DNA of 31,025 bases from a virus. The DNA lies in IMG/VR virus record IMGVR_UViG_3300020183_000320, positions 1 through 31,025 of that record; one strand, 5' to 3'. A program made the position numbers and the translations under genes. Shown in pieces: positions 21,874-29,148 of the stretch. Numbering within the stretch: the stretch's first letter is position 1; the number at the start of each line of letters is the position of its first letter. Below the pieces are notes generated by a model, which saw only the letters and a list, made by a program, of their open reading frames with translations, was not told the DNA's origin and ran no database searches.

Positions 21874-22561
21874 TGTACGACTTGAGCCACGCCAGCAATT
21901 CCATCCGCCCAGCCTGATCGAGTTTCTCGACCGCCCTGATGGCGCGCTCCAATGGAGTCGGCACCCTGATGATGCCGGCCTGAATGGCGGCGGCGCGAAC
22001 GGAGCCCCGCCTCTCGTTCTCAGGCAGCGCCTCCAGGCGCGCGCGCTCCTCGGCAGGGAGCTTGCGGAAGTCAGCTTGCTGATGCGGTTCGGTGATCCAT
22101 GCGGGGATTACTACCTTTTGTTGCATATTGCAACTTTCGGTAGTAATAGCTCGATCAATCTTTGCCACCATTTGCTGAGAACACCCCACCGCGTCGGCCG
22201 TCGCCTGTTGCGTTTCACCGGGGTGAGTGGCGCGGCGCTCACGGATGGCTTGGGTCTTGGTGATGACGGCGCCAACAGTTTGCCCGCGTTCAGCTTTTAG
22301 CAAGGCCTCAACTTCATCAGGAGACAGTTTCAATCGTGTCGAACACAACATGTCAAAAGAAAGAAGATCCAAGGCTTTCCATGTCTCATGCTGTTGTATT
22401 TCGACAAGAAGGCCGCGAAGCAATTGGGCATCGAAATCCAAACGGTCGCGCCCCAATTTAGCTTGAGCGACAATCCACAAAGCCCAAGACCTTGAACCTG
22501 CCGGCGCGTCGCGATTACCAACCTCATCAAGTACAGATACGCGCACAGATTTGGCGTGCAT
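21833..22561 (-). CDS. ParB/KorB-like DNA-binding protein, mosaic composition
   Basis: 242 residues. A helix-turn-helix lies at about 115-138 (ETQQATADAVGCSQQMVAKI), with the N-terminal half helical and the C-terminal part (residues 154-230) a Leu/Glu/Arg-rich domain (RKLPAEERARLEALPENERR). It resembles ParB-type partition or transcription factors, without the Arg-rich CTPase motif. The N-terminal half is AT-richer than the C-terminal half, with the change near 22110-22130, so the gene may be a recombination hybrid. A nested palindrome at 22107-22147 sits at that junction. It starts at ATG 22561 (GGAGG upstream), 35 nt inside the helicase end. Confidence 0.65.
   Translation of the reverse strand: MHAKSVRVSVLDEVGNRDAPAGSRSWALWIVAQAKLGRDRLDFDAQLLRGLLVEIQQHETWKALDLLSFDMLCSTRLKLSPDEVEALLKAERGQTVGAVITKTQAIRERRATHPGETQQATADAVGCSQQMVAKIDRAITTESCNMQQKVVIPAWITEPHQQADFRKLPAEERARLEALPENERRGSVRAAAIQAGIIRVPTPLERAIRAVEKLDQAGRMELLAWLKSYTPPVGVARRHTSR
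22107..22147. repeat. Nested palindrome inside the ParB-like gene
   Basis: Outer arms ATTACTACC (22107-22115) and GGTAGTAAT (22139-22147) pair perfectly; inside, GTTGCA (22120-22125) and TGCAAC (22129-22134) pair around TAT. Four mismatched bases separate the two levels. It could be a protein-binding site or an RNA hairpin. Confidence 0.75.
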
Positions 22562-24137
22562 ATTTTAAGCCCTCCAAACTTAGATCTTCAATCTTCTTAA
22601 AATTAAGCTCTTTATGTAAAAGTTTCTGATGTGTGCCAGCAGATCGTTCCTTGACGAAGTCGGCCCGGCTACAAGACTTATGTATCTCCTTGCGTATCTC
22701 CATTTCTTGTTGCGTAATTGTCTTGTCATTGAACGATCTTGGTGGATTATTTCGCAGCAGATCAACAAATTGAGCCGCTAACGGATGATCTGAAGCGATA
22801 CCAGCATTTTGACATACTTCGCGGAATTGTAATTCGAAAGGACTACTTTCAATTTGACCGTCAAGCATTTGCGCGGACACGGATGTGAGCTCGCCGCTGA
22901 TTGGGACGAAGCCGGTTTCATCCGATCGTGATGCTGGCCCTGAACCAATTTGACGATCAGTTGAAAACCGGACAACACCTTGCTGCTCTGACCGTATGCG
23001 CTCAATTACCCGATTCATTCGGGGATCATTTGGAACAAATGCGAAGCACCTATTTTTAGTCGGGGTGGCTCTCCACGCTCTTGCCAACATTTGCGTGATC
23101 CACGGCGTCGATCTAATATGCGTCAGGCAAGCCAAGTGAGTTATAGATGGGACATCAAGTCCCTCATAAGCCATTTGGCAGGTGACAAGACAATCAAAGC
23201 GTCCGCTCCTGAACTGATCAATGTCACCATACGGATCATTCGAATCCGTTATAGCCAAGCCCGTGCTGATTCCACGCCGCTGCAAATCTTTGTAATACCT
23301 TCTTGCTGATGACTGATCCGCTGTGACGACGAGCAACTTTCCGCTTGTGCCAGAATACTTGCAATGATCAACGCAACTTGAAAGGATCTGGTCGGCAAGA
23401 TCAGTCCTCAAAGCTGTCCAGATAGCTTGAGATTCATTTTCCGATTCAACTCCCGACAAGAGCGCATCTTTAACACCGTCCCTTTCTTGCCAGCTAATTG
23501 GGCCATCATGATAGTGGAACTCGACCGGAACTATCGCGCCCTCGCCGAGTGCTGTCGGCCTGTCATATTCAATGACTGACCCATCAAACGACTTGATATC
23601 AGGCTCATATCCTTTTGAAGTTTCACGATAAGGCACATTGTAAATAAAGGAGTTGTCATTGGTCTCGAGCGTTCCGGTCATACATACGCGGATTTTGTAT
23701 TCAAGTTTTTCAATCGACCTTGTCAATGGATTGCGTTTGCCATCATTAAAAATTTTCGCGTGATGCAACTCATCGATGACAAGAAGATATGGGCTCTTGT
23801 TCAACTCGTGCTGCCACAACTCCGGATTTGCCATCAAGGATGAATGAGTAGCAACAAATCCGCGGGTATTTCGGCTCGGATTGATGTCATTTCCGCTTTC
23901 CCTTATATCAATCCCGAAGTCCTTCTTCATTCCAAGCGCGGCCTGGCGAGCCAGCGAAAGACGAGGAACAAACCAAGCCAGCTTTAGATTCCGATGATGT
24001 TGTAAGAAGATGCCAGGTATCCGAGATTTGCCACCGCCAGGCGTGACTGGCATAAGCACATTGTACGGATATTTATTTTCTGTAATTAAACTTGCAACAA
24101 GTCGCGCGTCAGCCTGATGCTTCCTGTCAGTAGTCAT
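22527..24137 (-). CDS. SF2 DNA helicase (DEAD/DEAH-type), AT-rich
   Basis: 536 residues from the ATG at 24137, which overlaps the HNH stop (ATGA). Motif I TPGGGKS (32-38), Ia VPRLSLARQA, motif II DELHH (122-126), motif III TGT (154-156), then LLVVTADQSSARRYY, LVTCQMAYEGLDVPS and motif VI QMLARAWRATP. This set resembles type I and III restriction and phage replication helicases. Placed next to a small HNH nuclease it may work as a replication helicase, a homing pair or a defence-type complex. The gene is AT-richer than the primase and small genes around it, hinting at transfer. Confidence 0.88.
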   Translation of the reverse strand: MTTDRKHQADARLVASLITENKYPYNVLMPVTPGGGKSRIPGIFLQHHRNLKLAWFVPRLSLARQAALGMKKDFGIDIRESGNDINPSRNTRGFVATHSSLMANPELWQHELNKSPYLLVIDELHHAKIFNDGKRNPLTRSIEKLEYKIRVCMTGTLETNDNSFIYNVPYRETSKGYEPDIKSFDGSVIEYDRPTALGEGAIVPVEFHYHDGPISWQERDGVKDALLSGVESENESQAIWTALRTDLADQILSSCVDHCKYSGTSGKLLVVTADQSSARRYYKDLQRRGISTGLAITDSNDPYGDIDQFRSGRFDCLVTCQMAYEGLDVPSITHLACLTHIRSTPWITQMLARAWRATPTKNRCFAFVPNDPRMNRVIERIRSEQQGVVRFSTDRQIGSGPASRSDETGFVPISGELTSVSAQMLDGQIESSPFELQFREVCQNAGIASDHPLAAQFVDLLRNNPPRSFNDKTITQQEMEIRKEIHKSCSRADFVKERSAGTHQKLLHKELNFKKIEDLSLEGLKYARQICARICT

Positions 24138-24334
24138 TTCTTCCCCTTTCTCAAATTGCATTTCGGACACAGTGCTTGCATGTCATGCACATTGGTGGTG
24201 CCAGACTTGCTCCAAGGGATGACATGGTCGGCGTGCCAGTCGGCTGGAAGATCGGTTCCGCATATCTGGCACTTGCCGTTGGCGGCGATCCACAGCGCGG
24301 CTCGCAATCGCTTGCTGCACAGTCTCCTGCCCAT
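24134..24334 (-). CDS. Minimal HNH endonuclease
   Basis: 66 residues from ATG 24334 with GGAG 5 nt upstream. It has CQICG, then HADHVIPWSKSG (catalytic His), then TNVHDMQALCPKCNLRKG (Asn and Cys pair): a complete HNH with a zinc ribbon and little else. Such minimal HNHs are packaging or homing nucleases. Its stop overlaps the helicase start. A 220-nt run of stem-loops lies upstream of it. Confidence 0.85.
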   Translation of the reverse strand: MGRRLCSKRLRAALWIAANGKCQICGTDLPADWHADHVIPWSKSGTTNVHDMQALCPKCNLRKGKK

Positions 24335-24343
24335 CTCATCTCC

Positions 24344-24566
24344 ATGACGCGCTCCGGGAGTCGGACCCGGACAAGGATCGCCTACGATCACGCGCCCTCG
24401 CATGCAGGCTGGGTGGCATGCGACACGACAGAGTCCCGCTGTATGGAGACAGCGCCAGCCCAATCGTGCTCCCTTGCGGGAGCTCGTTGGATTTCGCCAG
24501 AGGGGCGATCGACCCGCCCCCCCGGCTATCCAGGCATCCATGCCCGGCGACCGGTGAACACCGGCA
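24344..24566 (-). ncRNA. Dense stem-loop region upstream of HNH/helicase (possible structured RNA)
   Basis: About 220 nt without a credible gene. In order along the minus strand: a 14-nt palindrome (24564-24551); a 6-bp stem closed by a GNRA-type GCAA loop (24483-24468); a 6-bp stem (24454-24437); a GCATGC pair with a 10-nt loop (near 24422-24401); a GATCG stem (near 24389-24376); and a TCCGGG/CCCGGA stem with a 7-nt loop (near 24372-24354) that looks like a tRNA T-arm. The repeated stems and the tetraloop suggest a folded RNA; comparative folding would decide. No tRNA closes across it. Confidence 0.4.
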
Positions 24567-25253
24567 CTAGAACGGCAGGTCGACTACCGACAGCGGCATC
24601 CATGCCGCATCAGCGACAAGATACACCAGTGCGTCACTGGACGACACGCTGCCGACCTCGACCATTTTCCGCAGCTCGGCGATTTGCACCTCGATGCCAG
24701 GGCCACCGCTAATGCTGGCATAGGTCCATCGCGAACGATCTTTGAACTCCTCGCGCGTTCCGGCGAAAACTTTCTCGGTCGCAGGAGGAGGAGGCACGGG
24801 CGCCGCGCTCGGCCTCGGTGGCGGCGCCGGGATCGAGGCAGGAGCGGGAGTCGGTGCCGCTGTTTTCGTGACGGCCGCTGCGACTCCGGCCGGCACGGGC
24901 GCGGCGCTTGTCACCTTAGTCCTCGTGCCGTCGCTGGTGTAGTCGACGATGATCGAGTACAGGTGCCCCAGGAACTCATCGATGTCGATCTCCTCGCCGC
25001 TGCGCATCGGTCGTCCGAGCATGCGCGCGATCAGTTTCCCTAGATTGTTCTGGCTCGTAAGCCTCGTTGGCGTCCAGGCGCTCGCGGACTTGCCTGCATG
25101 CTCGCCAGACGCGACCTCAAATTCCCAGGCGAACGATGGGCCTGCGTCAGGGAATTTCGCCGATGCCGGCATTTCCTTGCGTTCCTTGAGCTTCGCAACA
25201 TACTGCCCTGGTGGCAGTGATTCATACACATCGACTCGCATTTTCATGGCCAC
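24567..25253 (-). CDS. ssDNA-binding-like protein fused to a GYF_2-type domain
   Basis: 228 residues. Residues 1-110 look like an OB-type single-strand-binding domain of the phage/DUF669 kind (GPSFAWEFEVASGEHAG, then NNLGKLIARMLGRPMRSGEE). Residues 118-160 are a Pro/Ala linker. Residues 175-228 match GYF_2 (Trp176, Gly-Pro 184-185, Trp218 and ELRKMVEVGSVSSSDALV), a domain very common in planctomycetes that binds proline-rich or other protein partners. The fusion could tether replication proteins. The start is GTG 25253 with GGAGG upstream; ATG 25247 is an alternative. It directly follows the primase. Confidence 0.6.
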   Translation of the reverse strand: MAMKMRVDVYESLPPGQYVAKLKERKEMPASAKFPDAGPSFAWEFEVASGEHAGKSASAWTPTRLTSQNNLGKLIARMLGRPMRSGEEIDIDEFLGHLYSIIVDYTSDGTRTKVTSAAPVPAGVAAAVTKTAAPTPAPASIPAPPPRPSAAPVPPPPATEKVFAGTREEFKDRSRWTYASISGGPGIEVQIAELRKMVEVGSVSSSDALVYLVADAAWMPLSVVDLPF

Positions 25254-25255
25254 GA

Positions 25256-27256
25256 TCAGACCCCTCCTACCAACTGATACCGATAGATCGATCCCCTCGA
25301 TCCATCACCTGACTGCCGGACACGCCCGGCTATCATCAGCTCGTGCAGCAGACGCTCGGTGCGCGCCTGCGTTAGCTCGCATTTGACGGCCCACTCGCGG
25401 GCGGTCATAGGATTCGCGTCGAGCACGGCCAGCAAGCGCGCGCGATCACGCGCCTGCTCCGCGCCCTTCAGGTCGCCGGCGACGACATATCGACCCTCGA
25501 CGAGGTCGATAACCAGGTCTTTTGGTACATGTGACGCGCGACTGTCACCTGACAGGTGACGCATCGTCGTCTCGCCATCGCCCTGCAATTTGCTTAGGTT
25601 CAATATGATTTCAGCGAACCCGTTGAACGCGATGCTGCCTCGGCTCGAGGTGATCGTGTCATCGCCCGCGGTCACTGACTTCCTAATGTGATGCACTAGC
25701 ACTATAGCCACGCCCGACTTGTTCAAAGCCCACAAGGGCTGGAGCGCGTTGTCCACATCGGTGGCGTCGTTCTCGTCTGAGATTGGGAGATTGCGACTCA
25801 TCGTGTCGATGATGAGCACCTCGGCGCCGAATGCCTGGCAGTCCGCGACAGTGGCCGCGACCCATTCCGACCACTGCACGCGTGTCGGTCTCGATGGAAA
25901 CGGCCGCACATACCATCCGCAGTAATCGGCGATCCCGAGATCCGCGATCCGCTGCGCAATCGTCGGCTCATCCTCCTCGGACATGACGAGCACCTTGCAC
26001 GGTCTGGTCGCCCTCTCCAGAAAATCCTCTCCCGTGCCGAGGGCGCGGATCATGTGCGCCAGCAGCGTCGTCTTGCCGGCCTTGGGGTGCGCGCTCAGGA
26101 TCGTCGTCTGGCCGGCACTCAGGATCCCGTGCACGATCCATCGCTGGTCATCGTCGATCCGGCGCAACTCGGACGATAGCTTGTATCGACGAGCTGGCGC
26201 AGTGCCCGACTCAGGAGACTCGGTCGTGCCCGTTTTAGGTGCGGCCAGAACGCCACAGGGCGCGGGCTCTGGCACATAGCCAAGATCACGCAGCTCGCGG
26301 GCGCACTCGGAAAAATTCCCTGCATGTCGCAGGATCGCGCGCGCACCAAACAGCGAGTATGTTTTGCCGGCCTCGAACGGTTGAGCGTTGCTACTGAAAA
26401 CATAGAGCAGGGATCCGCCGACATCACCGCGGCAGTGCCCTGTCGTGGCGCTGGTCCCCTCATCCTTGCCGGGCCTGCGCCAGCGTGTGATGCCCGCGTT
26501 TGTTGCGAGCTCGACCCATCCCTCGGGCACGAGAAGATCGCGCCACTCCCCGCGTGCGTTGTAGATGTTGCCGGGGCCGTCACCCTCCAGATCGACAGGA
26601 CGCTGACTCGGAGCGGGAGTCGGCAGGGACTTCGAGGCGCCCGTCGCGACCAGGGCGTTCATGCTCTCGCACATGCTGAGCAGTTTGCTCACCGCGGATG
26701 CCGGCCACACGCACGCGTCGTCCGATCCGTGATATCGCATCCATGTGTACGGCCGCATGCTGGAGTGCACCTCGGCGCGCGATCCCGGCGCGACGACATA
26801 GTGTCCCTCGCCCCTGGTCTCGATCCAGACATCGCCCTCGAGGTCGCGTGCCAGGACACGCCCACCAGGAGGGGCGTCCTGCATGTGCATGTAGATGTGT
26901 CGGCCGCCCGAGGGCGTGACCGCTACCGATGACTCAAGCAAGAGCTGCATAAGCTCGTGATCACCCTCAGCGAGAAAAATCAAGCTCGTGTACGCGGTCT
27001 CGCTCTCGAGGTCGAGCACGAGGAGGTTACGGCTGATTCGACCGCACACGACGCCGATTCCGTAGGCCGCGTCAGCATGACCGAACCAGTGGTCGATCTC
27101 ACGGTCGAGCGGATGCGCCGAACGGTACGGTGACCAGGATCTTCGGCCGTCATGCTCTGGCAGGTGACGGCCTGATGGAGTCTTGTTTCGCCCGATAGGA
27201 AAAATGCTGTACCCATCAGCCAGCAAATTTTTCGCGCTCATGTGCACATCGATCAT
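25256..27256 (-). CDS. Primase-polymerase with RecA-like helicase domain
   Basis: 666 residues from ATG 27256 (GTG 27259 has slightly better spacing to AGGAGG). The N-terminal Prim-Pol domain shows GYSIFPIGRNKTPSG, the metal-site DLE (about 83-85), SGGRHIYM and the Trp-Ile-Glu-Thr-Arg-Gly to VVAPGS segment. Residues 230-310 are the linking domain (WRRPGKDEGTSATTGHC). Residues about 370-560 are RecA/RepA-like: Walker A HPKAGKTT (390s), Walker B VLIIDTMS, LVHHIRKS and GSIAFNG. A C-terminal winged-helix follows. It likely primes and unwinds the phage replication fork. Part of the leftward operon with CsrA-like and SSB-like genes on either side. Confidence 0.9.
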   Translation of the reverse strand: MIDVHMSAKNLLADGYSIFPIGRNKTPSGRHLPEHDGRRSWSPYRSAHPLDREIDHWFGHADAAYGIGVVCGRISRNLLVLDLESETAYTSLIFLAEGDHELMQLLLESSVAVTPSGGRHIYMHMQDAPPGGRVLARDLEGDVWIETRGEGHYVVAPGSRAEVHSSMRPYTWMRYHGSDDACVWPASAVSKLLSMCESMNALVATGASKSLPTPAPSQRPVDLEGDGPGNIYNARGEWRDLLVPEGWVELATNAGITRWRRPGKDEGTSATTGHCRGDVGGSLLYVFSSNAQPFEAGKTYSLFGARAILRHAGNFSECARELRDLGYVPEPAPCGVLAAPKTGTTESPESGTAPARRYKLSSELRRIDDDQRWIVHGILSAGQTTILSAHPKAGKTTLLAHMIRALGTGEDFLERATRPCKVLVMSEEDEPTIAQRIADLGIADYCGWYVRPFPSRPTRVQWSEWVAATVADCQAFGAEVLIIDTMSRNLPISDENDATDVDNALQPLWALNKSGVAIVLVHHIRKSVTAGDDTITSSRGSIAFNGFAEIILNLSKLQGDGETTMRHLSGDSRASHVPKDLVIDLVEGRYVVAGDLKGAEQARDRARLLAVLDANPMTAREWAVKCELTQARTERLLHELMIAGRVRQSGDGSRGSIYRYQLVGGV

Positions 27257-27474
27257 CACTTATTACCCTCCTGGTTCGATGCGTCTAGGTCGACATCCTC
27301 GTCGTACCTGCTGATCTTGATGCTTGGTCGGCACGCCAGTCGCAGGCGCACACTACCTCGGCCGATCTCCTGAACCGTGATCACTCCGAGGATCATCGGA
27401 TCCTCGTCGTCGTTGCGCTGGATGTGCAGAACGACATTTTCTCCGCGCCGTCTCGTCAGACTTAATCCTCGCAT
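27256..27474 (-). CDS. CsrA-like translational regulator
   Basis: 72 residues from ATG 27474, 6 nt after GGAGG. The pattern is close to CsrA: LSLTRRRGENVVLHI (family Leu-Thr-Arg-Lys-x-Gly-Glu-x-Val-x-Ile), then ILGVITVQEIGRGSVRLRL (Val-Arg-Leu core) and RPSIKISRYDEDV (the second RNA-contact strand with Arg). CsrA binds GGA in leader hairpins and blocks or promotes translation of mRNA. A phage copy could redirect host or phage expression. It has an insertion of 6-8 residues after the first strand. It overlaps the primase start by one base and lies under the previous gene's C-terminal tail. Confidence 0.72.
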   Translation of the reverse strand: MRGLSLTRRRGENVVLHIQRNDDEDPMILGVITVQEIGRGSVRLRLACRPSIKISRYDEDVDLDASNQEGNK

Positions 27475-27835
27475 CGTCACCCTCCATGGCTACTCTGACC
27501 AGATCCTCCACCAGCTCGTCCACCGACACGCCACGCGCGCCGGATATATAACGCAGTCGCTGCGCCGTCTCGTCTGTCATCTCGATCCTCATCCGCGTCT
27601 GAAAATTTGGACGCAGTGTCGTCGTCGTCTCCTGCTCGAGGTCGATGCTGTAAACGAACAGCGTCCAGGTCGTGTCACCGAACTCGCAGTCGACTTCTCG
27701 CAGGACATCGTCACTACCGCGGAGAACGGCGCGCGTTCCTCGTCGGTCGACCTTGACCGACTGCACGACATGATCCAGTCCGAGATGTCGCACGACCCGG
27801 TCGATGGGGCTGCGGCTGATTTCGACCTGACCCAT
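27353..27835 (-). CDS. Hypothetical regulator with RHH-like C-terminal segment
   Basis: 160 residues. A beta-rich front (DRVVRHLGLDHVVQSVKVD) precedes a ribbon-helix-helix-like segment (FQTRMRIEMTDETAQRLRYI and SVDELVEDLVRVAMEG). The rest, ARRKCRSAHPAQRRRG and onwards, overlaps the CsrA-like gene by 122 nt in another frame and looks like unselected Arg-rich read-through, so the functional protein may be about 120 residues. GAGGT lies 9 nt before the ATG. I do not recognise the front domain. Confidence 0.55.
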   Translation of the reverse strand: MGQVEISRSPIDRVVRHLGLDHVVQSVKVDRRGTRAVLRGSDDVLREVDCEFGDTTWTLFVYSIDLEQETTTTLRPNFQTRMRIEMTDETAQRLRYISGARGVSVDELVEDLVRVAMEGDDARIKSDETARRKCRSAHPAQRRRGSDDPRSDHGSGDRPR

Positions 27836-27989
27836 AGCGCTGCACCTCAGTCATGGGTATCGCGTACACGCTGCCGATCATCTCCGCGGACATGACGCCG
27901 CGCGTGATCGCATATCGCACCGCTCGCGGCGTGACGCCGAGCAGCTCGGCCGCGGTCACGACGCTCACCCGTTGCGGTTGTTTCCCCAT
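27714..27989 (-). CDS. HTH DNA-binding protein, excisionase-like
   Basis: 91 residues. VVTAAELLGVTPRAVRYAIT is the helix-turn-helix, followed by the wing RGVMSAEMIGSVYAIPMTEV. It resembles the excisionase/MerR-like protein at 17716-17943. The ATG at 27989 follows AGGAGGTGATC, an almost full match to the 16S anti-Shine-Dalgarno, so strong translation is expected. The Arg-rich tail overlaps the next gene by 122 nt and may be read-through. A TTGACT hexamer at 28044-28049 (minus strand) could be a -35 box; no good -10 follows. Confidence 0.7.
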   Translation of the reverse strand: MGKQPQRVSVVTAAELLGVTPRAVRYAITRGVMSAEMIGSVYAIPMTEVQRYGSGRNQPQPHRPGRATSRTGSCRAVGQGRPTRNARRSPR

Positions 27990-28058
27990 GATCACCTCCT
28001 GCCGTGTTCCGGCGGGGGAAGGTTACGCATAGGCCAATGAACGAGTCAAGAAAAAAAA

Positions 28059-28196
28059 TTACTGAGAAAAATTAAACGAGACGGATGTCCCGTCCCTTGC
28101 ATAACTTACGGATCCGGAAATTTTCATGGCAGGACTCGAGCATCCGGTCCCAAGAGAACTACACACGATCAATAGCAGCAGTAGTCGGTATCGCAT
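28059..28196 (-). CDS. Very small lipoprotein
   Basis: 45 residues. MRYRLLLLLIVCSSLGTGCS is a signal peptide with a Gly-Thr-Gly-Cys lipobox-like site, then a 25-residue Ser-rich mature part ending FNFSQ. AGGAGGT lies 6 nt before the ATG, which makes it real despite its size. It is divergent from the HTH gene at 28244. Rz1-type spanins are similar in length, and surface exclusion lipoproteins are another possibility. Confidence 0.7.
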   Translation of the reverse strand: MRYRLLLLLIVCSSLGTGCSSPAMKISGSVSYARDGTSVSFNFSQ

Positions 28197-28243
28197 CCTG
28201 CACCTCCTCGGGGATATCATCGACATATCGTCGGAGGATCTGC

Positions 28244-28417
28244 ATGACGACACGCGAGGCCGCTTTAATACTCAGGGTCGGTGATCGGTACATTCGTCAC
28301 CTCATTGAGGTTGGACGACTGCGGACCCGCGGTGGTGCAGGCCGGCATCAGCTCGTGCGCGAGGATGTCATGCGACTCATGGAGTCACGAGCATGCCGCC
28401 GACCTCGGTCTCGGTGA
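28244..28417 (+). CDS. Small HTH protein (excisionase-like)
   Basis: 57 residues. MTTREAALILRVGDRYIRHL is a helix-turn-helix, followed by a wing with GGAGRHQLVREDVMRLMES. GGAGG lies 8 nt before the ATG. It is divergently placed 47 nt from the lipoprotein start and overlaps RusA by 25 nt. It is the third such small HTH protein in the window. Confidence 0.7.
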   Translation: MTTREAALILRVGDRYIRHLIEVGRLRTRGGAGRHQLVREDVMRLMESRACRRPRSR

Positions 28418-28773
28418 CGCTCCCGATACCACCGAGCGTCAACGCCATCTGGCGATGCCAGGGCAAGCGCATCCGCAAGAGCAAGGTCTACCGCAACTGG
28501 TGCACATCCTGCGATGTCATTGCGCTGCAGGGCATGATCCCTCGACCGCGTTACGCTCGGCCCGTCTCGGTCGAGATCATCGTGCGATCCGGTCACGGTT
28601 GGAGGCGGGGTCGCGACCTAGACAACACGGCCAAGCCGATCATTGACTGGCTCGTGTCCTGGCAGATCATCGAGAACGACGACTGGTCAATCGTGCAGCA
28701 TGTCACGATCTCACTCGACACGATGCCGCGGCCAGCAGCATGCGTCGATGTGACCGTCAGAATTTCGCAGTAA
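28393..28773 (+). CDS. rusA: Holliday junction resolvase RusA-like
   Basis: 126 residues. VTLPIPPSVNAIWRCQGKRI is the RusA N-terminus (Pro-x-x-Pro-Ser-x-Asn), RDLDNTAKPIIDWLV gives two of the three metal-binding Asp, and IIENDDWSIVQHVTI gives the third. The enzyme cuts four-way junctions formed during phage recombination and clears branched DNA before packaging. It overlaps the HTH gene and is followed by the non-coding stretch at 28774-29148. Confidence 0.92.
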   Translation: MPPTSVSVTLPIPPSVNAIWRCQGKRIRKSKVYRNWCTSCDVIALQGMIPRPRYARPVSVEIIVRSGHGWRRGRDLDNTAKPIIDWLVSWQIIENDDWSIVQHVTISLDTMPRPAACVDVTVRISQ

Positions 28774-28887
28774 GCCACCTATTTTTTTAGACGACTATCC
28801 GTCCAACATTTCAAAGATCGTCGCTTCTAGGGCCAGTTATGCGAATCTGGCGGGCAATGGCGTACCATTGATGGCGGCCTGATCACG

Positions 28888-28937
28888 GCCTCGCATACGC
28901 GCGCGCGCGCGAGTGTATCGAGCCTCAGATTTTTTTT
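28888..28937 (+). terminator. Probable Rho-independent terminator after rusA
   Basis: A GC-rich imperfect hairpin (CTCG...ATAC with GTAT...CGAG around the (CG)7 run, with one bulge) is followed by CCTCAG and eight T. It would end transcription of the HTH and RusA genes. Confidence 0.5.
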
Positions 28938-29027
28938 GTGAGCCGTAGCGACAGCGGAGGCGAAATGAAAAAAATCAATAGGCTCATGAACACAGACACG
29001 ATACTATGAAGTGTCAGTGATAATGTA

Positions 29028-29050
29028 TTTAATACAGTTACTGTATTAAA
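29028..29050. promoter_or_regulatory. Perfect inverted repeat, operator candidate
   Basis: TTTAATACAG (29028-29037), a TTA spacer and CTGTATTAAA (29041-29050) form a perfect 10-bp repeat. It lies about 100 nt before the HNH gene that opens the rightward late block. It could bind one of the small HTH proteins. No T-run follows either strand closely enough to call a terminator. Confidence 0.6.
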
Positions 29051-29148
29051 GCAAACATCGTGCCAAACGATCACGGCGTCGTGGTCCTCGGCTCGGTGCA
29101 CTCGCTCCCTATCGGTCGCCTCGCTGCCCTCGCCGAGGACTTGACGCT

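Larger units (their letters stand above)
28774..29148. other. Non-coding region with tandem hairpins, (CG)7 and a long palindrome
   Basis: 375 nt without a supported gene. It contains GCCAG/CTGGC (28832-28836 with 28847-28851), CAATGG/CCATTG (28855-28860 with 28865-28870), a (CG)7 run (28898-28911), a T8 run (28930-28937) and a perfect 10-bp palindrome (29028-29050). The AT-rich part around 28960-29050 differs from the rest. An origin, a terminator-promoter unit or a packaging element are all possible; see the separate entries. Confidence 0.5.

Noticed and set aside
24344-24460. tRNA-like elements (a T-arm-like stem and a CCA-containing loop)
   Set aside because: No matching 7-bp acceptor stem, D-arm or anticodon arm of the right size could be closed; kept only as a possible structured RNA.
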